From: Azotobacter salinestris
GTDB taxonomy: Bacteria > Pseudomonadota > Gammaproteobacteria > Pseudomonadales > Pseudomonadaceae
Direction: 5' to 3'
DNA: 64,000 nt
Assembly (NCBI RefSeq): GCF_009363155.1
Contig: NZ_CP045302.1
Location: forward strand, 137,001 to 201,000
The notes under the pieces were generated by a model. That model searched no databases. It saw only the letters and a list, made by a program, of their open reading frames with translations, and was not told where the DNA came from. Below, piece by piece: positions 47,254 to 56,186 of the stretch. How positions within the stretch are numbered: position 1 is the first letter of the stretch; each line of letters begins with the position of its first letter. The position numbers and the translations under genes were made by a program.

Positions 47254-47640
47254 GCTCTTCTCGCGCAGGATCATGCAATGCAGCGGGCTGACCTCGACGC
47301 ACAGGGTCCGGTCCTTCGGCAGCCGATCGGCAATGCCGCCCTGGCCGGCCTGCGGTTCGAGGCAGGTTTCAGTCGGCTGGATGTCCAGCCACTGCACCAG
47401 GCGTTCGGCGACCGGGGCCGGCGTGGAATAGAACTGGTGGGATTTGGCGTCCGGGAGCTGGCCGCTCACGGCCACTTCCTTGACGACCTGCTTCGGGTTG
47501 TAGTCGAACTGCCAGTAGCGCAGGTTCTTGTGCTTGCCGCCGTTGCACGGGACGCAGCCCAGGGCTTCCAGCACGTTCCCACCTCCTCCAGCAGGTGCTT
47601 GGAAAGCTCGGCCGAGCTGTAGCGCACGCAGAGCGTGTTG
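47254..47640 (-). pseudogene. SAM-methyltransferase-like plasmid/phage protein, truncated and frameshifted
   Basis: Pieces in two frames read RYSSAELSKHLLEE, then LGCVPCNGGKHKNLRYWQFDY, then HQFYSTPAPVAERLVQWLDI and TCLEPQAGQGGIADRL. The last is a class I SAM-binding motif preceded by the usual FYSTP element of mobile-element methyltransferases. The gene is cut at 47253 by IS3 before the catalytic half. Upstream, homology stops at the CRISPR-like repeat. Confidence 0.65.
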
Positions 47641-47648
47641 GGCACGAA

Positions 47649-47738
47649 GAAACACCCCCACGGGCGTGGGGAAGACGGCCAAGTTGAGCAGACGGGACGT
47701 CGTGCCGCGGAAAACACCTCCACAGGTGTGGAGAAGAC
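47649..47738 (-). CRISPR. Two-repeat type I-E-like CRISPR remnant
   Basis: Repeat 1 (47649-47676, 28 nt) and repeat 2 (47710-47738, 29 nt) both read, on the minus strand, GTCTTC then a hairpin then GGTGTTT. The hairpins are CCCCACG-CCC-GTGGGG and CTCCACA-CC-TGTGGAG: the stem differs but with compensating changes. The spacer is 33 nt (47677-47709), giving the 61-bp period of type I-E arrays. No cas gene and no further repeat at 61-bp steps were found on either side. Confidence 0.6.
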
Positions 47739-47943
47739 TCGACCTCGCCAAGAATCGGAGTGAAATTGTTGCGGCCTTGCTCGAAAAGTTGCATGGGGCA
47801 AACCTCCTGGGTATGTCCCCACGCTCTCATGGCTTCGATAAATCCCAAGTCGGCAGCTACAAGCCCGGGCAGTTTGTTGTCGATAGCTGTCAGCAGCTAT
47901 TTAAGAGAAAGTTTATTTCTTGCAATGTGTTGATTGAGCGAAA

Positions 47944-48246
47944 TTAATCCTTCTGGTTTTCCACGCTGCATATATACCCCTGCGGACCAGTGACAATCGT
48001 GGTTCTGCCGTCAATACCTTTCTCGAGCTGCATCTTGATAGCTCCACTGTCATACATGGTCATTGTCAGAGAGTCGACATTGCCAAACGATTTCCAATTT
48101 GTGTCTTTGTACGCGCAGCTAATTTGGCAGCCAGACATCTTACATGCTATTTTTTCTTCCGTGTAATTGTTGGTCGCCTGTGAAACGCCAACAAATGCAT
48201 TCAGTGCAATAAAAACCGACATCATGCCGAGAATATGTGTTTTCAT
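47944..48246 (-). CDS. Small secreted hypothetical protein, 100 aa
   Basis: The ATG at 48246 has AAGGAG 5 nt upstream and opens a Sec signal peptide (MKTHILGMMSVFIALNAFVG, cleavage after SQA). The mature part has four cysteines (IACKMSGCQISCAY, GYICSVE), so it may be disulphide-bonded in the periplasm. It is AT-richer than its neighbours. The family is unknown. Confidence 0.65.
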   Translation of the reverse strand: MKTHILGMMSVFIALNAFVGVSQATNNYTEEKIACKMSGCQISCAYKDTNWKSFGNVDSLTMTMYDSGAIKMQLEKGIDGRTTIVTGPQGYICSVENQKD

Positions 48247-48569
48247 TTCTTCTCCTTGAAAGGACCGATTGACAGTCGGATTACTTAATTGTTCCCTGGC
48301 CCCGCAGGGCAACGTCGGCTGCTGCCAGCAGACACTCCAAGGATGGTTTATTTTCTGCAATTATCAGTCGATAACGAGCGGCTTGGCCCCGTCCCAATGA
48401 TCGGGCGGAATGACCTCGGTGGCGAAGGCAACCCTCATCCCCAGCGTCGGCGCTCTTGCGCTTGAGCAGGAGCGCGGCCGCGCCGACACACATGGCCTCC
48501 GCATCTGTAGAGAAACACTGTCCCTTCTTGTTCGAAAGGGCATGTTGATTGAAACGAGCGACTCGTTGG

Positions 48570-49764
48570 GGAAATCCTGAAAAAGACTTCCCGATTCTGG
48601 TGAAATACACCCGCTCCCTTGTCCGAGTTTCCCGATGAAGCAACTGTCCTTCGCCGATGCCGAGTATGCCGGCAAGCGCAAGCAGACCCGCCGCGAGCGC
48701 TTCCTGCTCGAGATGGACCAGGTGGTGCCGTGGCAGGGGCTGATCGCCCTGATCGAGCCCTACTATCCCAAGGGCGAAGGCGGTCGGCCCGCCTACCCGC
48801 TGGCAGCCATGCTGCGCGTGCACCTGATGCAGAACTGGTTCGGCTACAGCGATCCGGCGATGGAGGAAGCGCTGTACGAAACCACTCTCCTGCGCCAGTT
48901 CGCCGGCCTGAGCCTGGAGCGCATCCCGGACGAAACGACCCCTCCTCAACTTCCGTCGCCTGCTGGAGAAGCACGAACTGGCCGGGGGAATACTGGAGGT
49001 GATCAACGGCTATCTGGGCGAGCGCGGACTGTCGCTGCGCCAGGGCACCATTGTCGACGCCACCCTGATCCATGCGCCGAGCTCGACGAAGAACAAGGAC
49101 GGCAAGCGCGACCCGGAAATGCACTCGACGAAGAAGGGCAACCAGTACTACTTCGGCGCAAAAGCTCACATTGGTGCCGACGCTGAGTCGGGTCTGGTGC
49201 ACAGCGTGGTGGTCACGGCAGCCAACGTGGCAGATGTCACCCAAGTCGACCAACTGCTGCATGGCGAGGAAAACGTAGTGAGTGCCGATGCGGGCTATAC
49301 CGGCGTAGAGAAGCGCCCCGAGCATGAAGGTCGGCAGGTCATCTGGCAGGTCGCGGCCCGGCGCAGTACCTACAAGAAGCATGGCAAGCGTAGCGCCTTA
49401 TACAAAGCGATCCGCAAGATCGAGAAGGCCAAGGCCCAGGTACGAGCCAAGGTCGAACATCCGTTCCGCGTGATCAAGCGCCAGTTTGGCTACACCAAGG
49501 TGCGCTTCCGGGGATTGGCCAAAAACACGTCACAGTTGGTGACGCTGTTCGCCTTGTCGAATCTGTGGATGGCGCGCCGATATTTACTGGCGAATGCAGG
49601 AGAGGTGCGCCTGTAATGCGGGAAACGGTTGCTGCGACGTGCTCGCGGCAGCTAAAAAACGCAGAAACGAGCGGGTGATCTGATCGTTTTTGATCGATTC
49701 TCCGCTTTCAAAGTCGGCGGGGGGCTGAAGTCAGCCAGAAATACATGACTACTTCAGACCATCC
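48570..49764 (+). mobile_element. IS5-family element, copy 2 (1195 bp)
   Basis: It has the same ends as copy 1 and a 4-bp target duplication TTGG at 48566-48569 and 49765-49768. It is one base longer because of an extra C in the transposase gene. Confidence 0.95.
48635..49616 (+). pseudogene. IS5-family transposase, copy 2 (frameshifted)
   Basis: It appears otherwise identical to the intact transposase, but ACGACCC has become ACGACCCC (C-run 48939-48942), which shifts the frame after RIPDETT. The second half can only be read from 48999. Copy 3 has the same lesion. Confidence 0.93.
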
Positions 49765-50333
49765 TTGGCACTGGCGCGTCGAGAAGTCGTGCGCCATCAA
49801 TGCGGAGATTATTTTCTCTCGCTCGCCGGGCGGCAGCATGCTCTGCTGATCCCTACGCAAAGGGCACTCGACGCAGGGCACCTTCAGGCGAAAATGAGCG
49901 GCCAGCAGATTATCCCCGGCGTCTTCGTCCTCCACCTCCGACAACTCAAGCAGCAACTGCCCATCCTGGCTGTTTTTCTCGTCCGTCACTTGAACCTCCT
50001 GTTTCTGCAGCGAAGTATCTCATCTCGATGCTGCCCCCCTTTCGGACAATCCCAAGTCCCAGGTTTCTTCTGAATGCTGGGTGTCCGGCCCAGCGGCTTT
50101 CCCAGCCAGAGGCGGTGTGTTTTGCTGGGAATTGGCGCGGCGGCGAAACCGAGTCCGTGCCCTCTGGTTGGGAAGGGAGCTTTCCCGCCACCTAGACGGC
50201 TGGGAAGCTCGCCGCCATCTGCTCGCCGGTTTCGAGATTGATAGAGAGGCAGTGTTTCGCCGTGCGCCCATAGCGCAACAACTCCCACACGATGCCCATG
50301 CCGCGCCGTGATGACGGCGCGGTTGATAAGATA

Positions 50334-51433
50334 TTAAGGTGGCCCTTAAATAGACGTCTAGTTAGACTTCAGGCATGGAAAAGATCGACGCCCGCAAACT
50401 GACCGCAGAGAGTCGCAAGCTGCTTCGCCAGATAGTGATTCGCCTGCGCCAGCAGTCCAACATGAAAGTCGAGGAGTTGGCCTCGGTCACCGGTGTGCAT
50501 CCGACCACCATCAAGACTTGGCTGACCCGTGCCAACCGCGAGGGCGCGCAAGCCCTGGAGGAAAAGCGTCGGGGGCGCCCGGCGGGCGCCTGCCGCAAGC
50601 TGACGCCGGCCGACGAGCAGTGGCTGCGCGAGCAAATCGTCGAGCAACCCCCGCAGCAGCTGCAGTTGCCGTTTGCCCTGTGGACGCGCCCGGCCATCAA
50701 GGCGCTGGCCAGGGAACGCCTCGGGATCGAGCTGCAGGACCGGTTGATCGGCAAGTATCTCAAGCGCTGGGGGTTTACGCCTCAGCGTCCCGTGAAGCGG
50801 GCGCAGGAGCAGCGGCCGGAGGACATCGAGCGCTGGCTGAAGCAGACCTACCCCCAGGTCAAGGCGCGCGCCGCTGCCGAAGGAGCGGTGATTCACTGGG
50901 GGGACGAAACCGCAGTCAAGGAGGATGCGAACTGGATACGCGGCTACGCCCCCAGGGGCCAGACGCCAGTGCTGGCGACGCCCACTCGCTGGCACAAGCT
51001 GTCGATGATCTCCGCAATTTCGCCCCGTGGCGAGGTGGCCTTCCAGATCGTCGAAGGCAGTATCAACGCGCTGCGTTTCATCGACTTCCTGAGCCGCCTC
51101 GTTGAAGGGACACCGCAGAAGATCTTCCTGGTGGTCGATAACCTGCGCGTCCACCATGCCAAGGTGGTCAGCGAGTGGCTCAGTGACAAGCAGGACAGGA
51201 TCGAACTGGTGTTCCTACCACCCTATGCGCCCGAGTCCAATCCCGACGAGTACCTGAATCGGGATTTCAAGACGGCGCTGCGCAGCGGCCCGGTCAGCCA
51301 TGACAAGGCCAGCCTGCTGGACAAGGCGATGGCTTTCATGAACACACTCGGCAGCTTGCCCGACAAGGTCATGGCCTATTTCCAGCATCCTGCAGCACGC
51401 TATGCCATGGCGTGAATTTAAGGGCCTGATTAA
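50334..51433 (+). mobile_element. IS630-family element (1100 bp) in the ThiF gene
   Basis: The ends TTAAGGTGGCCCTTAAAT and, in reverse complement, TTAATCAGGCCCTTAAAT match at 15 of 18 positions. TA duplications lie at 50332-50333 and 51434-51435. Confidence 0.9.
50375..51415 (+). CDS. IS630-family transposase (346 aa)
   Basis: An intact transposase: HTH around VEELASVTGVHPTTIKTWL, a winged-helix-like middle (RPAIKALARERLGIEL), and the DDE domain with D in HWGDETAVKED, D in FLVVDNLRVHH and E in PYAPESNPDEYLN. It belongs to a different IS630 subgroup from the elements at 30-39 kb. Confidence 0.93.
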   Translation: MEKIDARKLTAESRKLLRQIVIRLRQQSNMKVEELASVTGVHPTTIKTWLTRANREGAQALEEKRRGRPAGACRKLTPADEQWLREQIVEQPPQQLQLPFALWTRPAIKALARERLGIELQDRLIGKYLKRWGFTPQRPVKRAQEQRPEDIERWLKQTYPQVKARAAAEGAVIHWGDETAVKEDANWIRGYAPRGQTPVLATPTRWHKLSMISAISPRGEVAFQIVEGSINALRFIDFLSRLVEGTPQKIFLVVDNLRVHHAKVVSEWLSDKQDRIELVFLPPYAPESNPDEYLNRDFKTALRSGPVSHDKASLLDKAMAFMNTLGSLPDKVMAYFQHPAARYAMA

Positions 51434-51772
51434 TAATTCTGGGTGCCCAGCGACTCGGCGGCTGAGCAGGACTTGCGCGGATCGTCCTGCAGGATGGCCA
51501 GCTCCGGGTAGACCTCGATGACCGAGGGATAGTGCTCCCGGTGGCGGAGGCTGAGGGTGCCGAACACCGCTTGGCCATGCCGGTGCCCGTTGCCCAGGTC
51601 GAGCCACATGCAGGACGGCTTGAAATAGCCGCCGTAGTGGGCGAGTGCCCGTCTGGCCGAGGGCATGTCCACCGCCGTGATGACCAGATCGGCACGGGCG
51701 ATGGCCTTTTCAGTTTCCGGGCCGGGAAAGCGATAGGGCAGGCCGGTCCAGTCCAGCCCGAGCATCAAGCGC

Positions 51773-51847
51773 ATGACCTATGGCTTCAGGGACATGGACT
51801 ACTTCTTCCTGAAGATCAAGGCCGCCTTCCCTGGGAAAAGACGATGA
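51773..51847 (+). pseudogene. Transposase C-terminal remnant
   Basis: Twenty-four codons ending in TGA (MTYGFRDMDYFF, then LKIKAAFPGKRR) look like the extreme C-terminus of a transposase (TYGFRDxxYF motif). No other part of that element is present. It abuts the truncated ThiF gene, so it marks a rearrangement point. Confidence 0.45.
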
Positions 51848-51898
51848 ACCTTTTAAAAGGCGCCTGCGGGGAGGCCCCGGTAGGCGCCAGGGTTCCGT

Positions 51899-53263
51899 TC
51901 AGAACAGGAGTAAGTCAAGGGGGTGTTCGAGGATCAGGCGCAGCTCGTCGAGGTTGGCCTCGGCGGTGTGGTCGCCGCTGACGCGGTGGGTGGCGTGCCA
52001 GATGCGGAAGCTCAGGTCCTTGGCCGGACCGCTCTGCACCACGTAGCCGAGCCAGATGTCGTTCTCCCAGTGGCGGCCGTCGCGGGTGTTCTGGTAGGCG
52101 GAGTAGTGCGGCCCGGCCTTGGTGCCGTCGATGTCGGTGCCGCGCATGTAACGGGTGGTGAAGCTCAGGCCGGGGATGCCGAGGCCGGCGAAGTCGTAGT
52201 CGTAGCGCGCCATCCACACCCGCTCGTTTGGGCTGTTGAAATCGGAGGACTGGGAAGCGGTGTCCAAGTAGAAGTCCCAAGTATTCCACAAGTAGTCGAA
52301 CGGTGTGTCGCCGTCGATGTGGGTACGCGCCACGGTGAAGCTGTGGGCGCCGACGTCGAGGCCGACATGGGCGCTCCAGGAGTCGTTGTTGATGTCGCCC
52401 ATCAGCGACTTGCCGGTGTCGCGGGTGCGGTAGTACTTGGCGCCGGCCCGCAGTTTCAGCCCCTCGCGCAGCGGCTGGTTCCAATCGACGCCGAGGAAGG
52501 CCTGGTTCCACACGTCGTCGAGCCGGCCATGGTGCAGGCGCAGGCGCAGCCGGTCGTTGACCTGATAGTCGGCGCCGAAGTAGACGAAGTCGTCGGCCTC
52601 CTTGAAGCGCCCGCCGTAGGCGGTGCCCAGGTCGCCCCGGTGGGCGGTGGCGGTACGGTCGGCGTTGGACTCCAGCTTGCCGGCCTGCAGGGTCAGGCCC
52701 TTGATCGAGGTGTTCATGACGGTGCCGCCGCGAAAGCTCTGCGGCAGCAGGCGGATGTCGCTGGTGTTGACCACCGGGGTGAGCGGGCGGACGTCGCCGT
52801 AGCGCAGCTCGGTATCCTCGAACAGGCGCATCTTCAGCGCCACGTCGACCCGGCCGAATTCGTCCTTGGGCTCGCCGTCGAAATTGTAGCCGCGCCGCGG
52901 GACGATACCGTTGCCCGCCATGCCGTTGCCGACCAGGCCGTCGCCGCCGTCCAGCTTGATCCCGAACTGGCCGCGCACGTCCAGGCCGAAACCCACCACG
53001 CCGGGGGTGAAGCCGGACTCGAAGGTGGCGATCACGCCGTGCGCCCACTCGCTGCGGCGGGTCTTCTTCTCGCCGGTCTGTGGGTTGAGGGCGCTGTCGC
53101 CGTTGCGGAAATCCTGGCTGAAGTAGATGTTGCGGTTGAGCACCTTGACGGTCGAGCCCTCGAGGAAGCCCTCTCCATCGGCGGCGATTGCCGGGACCGC
53201 CAGGGCGATTATCAAGGGCAGGGGCGTGGCCCAGACTGGATTCTTCTTATTGTGGAAACGCAT
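51899..53263 (-). CDS. OprD-family outer-membrane porin
   Basis: A 454-residue substrate-specific porin with a signal peptide (PLPLIIALAVPAIAAD) and the OprD opening FLEGSTVKVLNRNIYFSQDFRNG, many beta strands, and a C-terminal aromatic residue (HPLDLLLF). An AGGA lies 8 nt before the ATG. It differs from the porin at 24339. Its only neighbour on the same strand is the CobW-like gene at 53521, 257 bp upstream, so the substrate is not indicated. Confidence 0.88.
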   Translation of the reverse strand: MRFHNKKNPVWATPLPLIIALAVPAIAADGEGFLEGSTVKVLNRNIYFSQDFRNGDSALNPQTGEKKTRRSEWAHGVIATFESGFTPGVVGFGLDVRGQFGIKLDGGDGLVGNGMAGNGIVPRRGYNFDGEPKDEFGRVDVALKMRLFEDTELRYGDVRPLTPVVNTSDIRLLPQSFRGGTVMNTSIKGLTLQAGKLESNADRTATAHRGDLGTAYGGRFKEADDFVYFGADYQVNDRLRLRLHHGRLDDVWNQAFLGVDWNQPLREGLKLRAGAKYYRTRDTGKSLMGDINNDSWSAHVGLDVGAHSFTVARTHIDGDTPFDYLWNTWDFYLDTASQSSDFNSPNERVWMARYDYDFAGLGIPGLSFTTRYMRGTDIDGTKAGPHYSAYQNTRDGRHWENDIWLGYVVQSGPAKDLSFRIWHATHRVSGDHTAEANLDELRLILEHPLDLLLF

Positions 53264-53520
53264 GGATTCATTCCTGTTGCTGGATGCGCAGCGGCGTGCC
53301 GTGACCGTTTCTTAGCGTGGTACTGACGGTGCGAGTTCAGCGTCTGGTGCCGCTCTTGTGGACGAGGCGGTACTCAACATCGTCGGGGCGGTATCGCTGA
53401 CATCGCCGAGATGGGGGTGATGGCGGCTAGCACGCACTTGCTGTCGTCGGCGTGAATCCGAGCTGGCTGGGTTAGTGGTGTCTAGAAAGCACGATCAGTC
53501 GCCACCGTGAATGTGACGTA

Positions 53521-54825
53521 TCAGCGATGGCGGTCTGACTCCGCTGCCCAGGAGTGTGCGCCGACGGCCTGGTGCTTCGCGAAGCGCTTCGGCTGGACGA
53601 ACCAAGCGTCGAGCTCCAGGCCCTTGCGGGGCGTGAGTGGCATTTGCTGGGTGAGCCAGCAGCGTGTAGGAAGCAGAGGATGGGCGGCGCTGATGCGTGT
53701 GGCTGCGACCACTCCGGGAAGGTCGGCCAATGCTCCGCGGATGGCGTCGACTGCCGCTGGGGCGAGATCTTGCACGATAAACACCAGTCGTCCACAGTGA
53801 TCGGCGAAAGCTCCGTCGTTGGGCCAGGCTTGGAGTCGCACCGGCGGGTAGGCTACGTCCTGCACGCACTGAATAACGTGCGGCTGCGGATTGCCTGCTA
53901 CTGCCATTAGCCCCTTCACCCGTAGTAGCTGTTGTCCATACGACCCAAGGATTCGCCCGATCGATACCGCGAAGCCATGCCATGGGACTGGCGCTTCGAA
54001 GCGGACGATGAAGGACGAGATGGCATTGCCGTGGTGCTCGACATGCTTGCGATGGCGTGCGGCAGACTTAAGCGTCAAGAGTGGCGCCGCTGTTGTTTCC
54101 GCCGGTTGGTAATGCTCGTGCTCGCGTTCATCCATCAGCCAGCGGGCGACGTCGGGCAGTTTCCCTGCGACAGCATAGATGCCGCTGCCGAAGAGCTGAT
54201 CCGGCGATATCTTGCCGTGGCGCACCTCCAGGCGGAGCGCACTGGGGTTGAGAGCGGCAAGTTTCTCCTCCAGCCGCGCCCGGGTTGTGGCGGCGCTTAG
54301 GTCCCCTTTGCTGATCAGCAGGCGGTCGGCCATGGCAACCTGACGTATGGCCTCGCGGTGTCGAGTCAGCTGATCAAGACCATGTTCAGCGTCGACGACT
54401 GTCAGCACGCTGTCGCAGATGTAGCGCGCCGCGACGAAGCGCTCCTCCATCAGCGTATAGACGATGGGAACCGGGTCGGCGAGTCCGGTTGTCTCAATGA
54501 TCACCCGAGAAAGGTTCGGGATTTCCCGCCGGGAAAGCCGCTGGTGGAGCTCCCGCAGGGCTCTGAGCAGATCGCCCTGCACGCTGCAGCAAATGCAGCC
54601 AGAGTCGAGCAGCAGCGTGTGCTCGTCGAGCTTGTCGACCAAGTGGTGGTCGATACCGACCTCGCCAAACTCATTGATCAGCAGCGCGGTGCCCGCCATC
54701 GAGGGATCCTTCATCAACTGATTCAACAGGGTTGTCTTGCCCGCGCCGAGGAAACCGGTGAGTAGGCTGACTGGGATGCGACCGATGGGGTGCTGGGCGG
54801 GCCACGATGTAGAGGGGCTTGGCAT
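53521..54825 (-). CDS. CobW/COG0523-family GTP-binding metallochaperone
   Basis: A 434-residue G3E-family GTPase. The start is the ATG at 54825 (CGGAGA upstream). Motifs are GFLGAGKTTLLN (Walker A, near residue 22), LLDSGCICCSVQGD (CxCC metal site, near 76), ETTGLADP (switch II) and SKGD (base recognition). The C-terminal CobW_C domain follows from about 290. This family delivers Zn, Co or similar metals under limitation; the metal here is not determinable. A strong CA motif lies in the leader. It could form a transcription unit with the downstream OprD gene. Confidence 0.87.
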   Translation of the reverse strand: MPSPSTSWPAQHPIGRIPVSLLTGFLGAGKTTLLNQLMKDPSMAGTALLINEFGEVGIDHHLVDKLDEHTLLLDSGCICCSVQGDLLRALRELHQRLSRREIPNLSRVIIETTGLADPVPIVYTLMEERFVAARYICDSVLTVVDAEHGLDQLTRHREAIRQVAMADRLLISKGDLSAATTRARLEEKLAALNPSALRLEVRHGKISPDQLFGSGIYAVAGKLPDVARWLMDEREHEHYQPAETTAAPLLTLKSAARHRKHVEHHGNAISSFIVRFEAPVPWHGFAVSIGRILGSYGQQLLRVKGLMAVAGNPQPHVIQCVQDVAYPPVRLQAWPNDGAFADHCGRLVFIVQDLAPAAVDAIRGALADLPGVVAATRISAAHPLLPTRCWLTQQMPLTPRKGLELDAWFVQPKRFAKHQAVGAHSWAAESDRHR

Positions 54826-54837
54826 GGTTGTCTCCGG

Positions 54838-54852
54838 TATTGTTGTTGTTGA
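54838..54852 (-). promoter_or_regulatory. CA motif in the CobW-like gene leader
   Basis: The minus strand reads TCAACAACAACAATA, directly upstream of the Shine-Dalgarno sequence. This is the longest perfect AAC repeat of this kind in the window after the one at 25614. Confidence 0.5.
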
Positions 54853-55327
54853 TTTCCGTGCTGGAAGCAAGCTGAAGAAAGGCAAAAGCAATGCCAAGGC
54901 GTGACGATAGGCTGCAACCCGTTGTGGGCGGCGGTATTGCGTCGAAAGTGTGGGCGCGCGCTTGAGCACGGAGCGTTCTGGGATCGAACGGAAAAGACTC
55001 GGCGGTCGTCCAGGAAGCAGACGGTGATGGAGCGAATGTACTCGGCCGGATTAGCTTAACGACGGAAAATCAGTGTGTTGCAAGGCGCCGTGCGCTGCGC
55101 CCGCTTTGGCATGGCAGATGCCTTTAATAAGATTCTTCGCGGAATCCTGGGGAAGCGAGGATTGACAGGCAGGGAAGCAGGTAAATTGGCAGTCGCCAAA
55201 CACACCAAGCCCTACCCCCTGCTGTCGCCATACATCCTATTGATCTTGCCGCCTTCTGGCCAAGCTACGACCTCATAGCCTGCAGCCACTCCGCCGAAAA
55301 CACCCTCACGTTCAGCCTCGAGCCCTA
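54853..55327. other. Intergenic region without a supported gene
   Basis: Short plus-strand frames exist (for example 55075-55278), but none has a motif or clear ribosome-binding site. The IS5-type element starts at 55328. Confidence 0.4.
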
Positions 55328-56184
55328 GGGCCTGTTGACGATTCACATGGGGAGCCATAGAAACCCACAGGCCATGGCTACCATGCTCTCGTAATTTCGC
55401 TTCAGCTTGTCGTAGCGGAACGCTACGGCTCGGTGATGTTTAAGCCGTGCAAAGGCGTTCTCGACCAGATGCCGGTAGCGATACAGCCCCCGGTCCAGAT
55501 CGCCATTGCCCTTGAGCGAGTTGCGCTTTCGGGGAATGACCGCCCGTGCCCCCTGCGCCTCGATCTGTTCGCGAATGCGCTCGCTTTCATGGCCCTTGTC
55601 GGCCACGATCGCCTCGGCAGACGGCAACTGCGCAATCAACTCGGGGGCCGAAGTGCAGTCGTTGACGTTGCCCCCGGTGATCTCGAAAGCCACCGGCAAG
55701 CCATGCGCATCGACGGCCAGGTGGATCTTGCTCGTGTGTCCCGCGCGGCTTTTGCCGATGGCCTCGGGCTGATCGCTGGCAGCACCGCTACTGTGCTGAT
55801 GGGCCTTCATGTAGGTGCCATCGATGAAGGCCCACTCGAGATCGGGCTCCTCGATCAACGCCTGGAAAACCTTGAGCCACTTGCCGGCCGCCGACCACGC
55901 ATTGAAGCGCTTGTAGACCGAGCTCCAACGCCCGAAGGCGCTGGGCAGGTCTCTCCAGGGGCCGCCGGCGCGCATCCGGTAGAGCATCCCCTCGACCGTC
56001 ATGCGCAGATTCGGCTTGTGATAAATGGCTTGCTGAAGCAGCACGTTTTCCAGCTTCGACCAGAGTTCGTCACTGAGCATCAATCGGGGCATTGCAAACT
56101 CGCGGGATTATCGGGCTGGGAGCCTGAATTCTGCGGGTTTGCTCTTCTTCATCAACGCCTCTGGCTCGAAACGTCAACAGCCCC
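55328..56184 (-). mobile_element. IS5-family element, single-ORF small type (857 bp)
   Basis: The ends GGGCCTGTTGACG and, in reverse complement, GGGGCTGTTGACG are inverted repeats (12 of 13). A TA is present at both flanks (55326-55327 and 56185-56186). It is unrelated in sequence to the four 1.19-kb IS5 copies. Confidence 0.82.
55343..56092 (-). CDS. IS5-family transposase (249 aa)
   Basis: An intact transposase: the N-terminal DUF4096-like part (LSDELWSKLENVLL, GGPWRDLPSAFG) and DDE residues in WAFIDGTYMKAHQH, IVADKGHESE and RHLVENAFARLKHHRAVAFRYDK. It fits the IS427/IS1031 side of the IS5 family by length and motif. Confidence 0.93.
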   Translation of the reverse strand: MPRLMLSDELWSKLENVLLQQAIYHKPNLRMTVEGMLYRMRAGGPWRDLPSAFGRWSSVYKRFNAWSAAGKWLKVFQALIEEPDLEWAFIDGTYMKAHQHSSGAASDQPEAIGKSRAGHTSKIHLAVDAHGLPVAFEITGGNVNDCTSAPELIAQLPSAEAIVADKGHESERIREQIEAQGARAVIPRKRNSLKGNGDLDRGLYRYRHLVENAFARLKHHRAVAFRYDKLKRNYESMVAMACGFLWLPM

Positions 56185-56186
56185 TA

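Larger units (their letters stand above)
48364..49989 (-). pseudogene. Cys-motif protein gene (DUF6283-like) split by IS5 copy 2
   Basis: The 5' part (49765-49989, GTG start with AGGAGG) encodes FRLKVPCVECPLRRDQQSML to FSTRQCQ. After removing the IS and one TTGG, the frame continues at once as RVARFNQHALSNKKGQCFST and AMCVGAAALLLKRKSADAG. There a run of four G (48439-48442) seems one base too long: the other frame gives the natural ending MRVAFATEVIPPDHWDGAK and stop at 48364. So the gene has an IS insertion and probably a single-base frameshift. The PCxxCP motif recalls DUF6283; that assignment is tentative. Confidence 0.65.
50192..51774 (-). pseudogene. PRTRC-system ThiF-family protein, N-truncated and split by an IS630
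   Basis: The right part (51436-51774) reads DWTGLPYRFPGPETEKAIAR, LVITAVDMPSARRAL and MWLDLGNGHRHGQAVFG, which match the PRTRC ThiF protein of plasmid backbones as I know them. After the IS630 (50334-51433, TA duplication) it continues as LINRAVITA and, after a one-base shift near 50300, GMGIVWELLRYGRTAKHCL to FPAV and stop at 50192. The N-terminal E1-like nucleotide-binding part is missing; the break at about 51774 joins a transposase remnant. Confidence 0.7.

Noticed and set aside
47580-47615. A possible third CRISPR repeat left of repeat 1
   Set aside because: There is partial resemblance (CACCTCC, CAGGTG), but spacing and sequence are wrong and it reads as coding sequence of the methyltransferase remnant.
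48635-49616. Programmed frameshifting in IS5 copies 2 and 3
   Set aside because: Copies 1 and 4 encode the same protein in one frame, so the extra C is a mutation rather than a required slippage site.
49946-50191. Frame following the ThiF remnant on the minus strand
   Set aside because: It starts one base from the ThiF stop but has no ribosome-binding site, no recognised motif, and a conflicting start for the next gene inside it.
55075-55278. 67-residue plus-strand frame
   Set aside because: It has no Shine-Dalgarno sequence and no recognisable domain, and lies in an otherwise featureless gap next to an IS.
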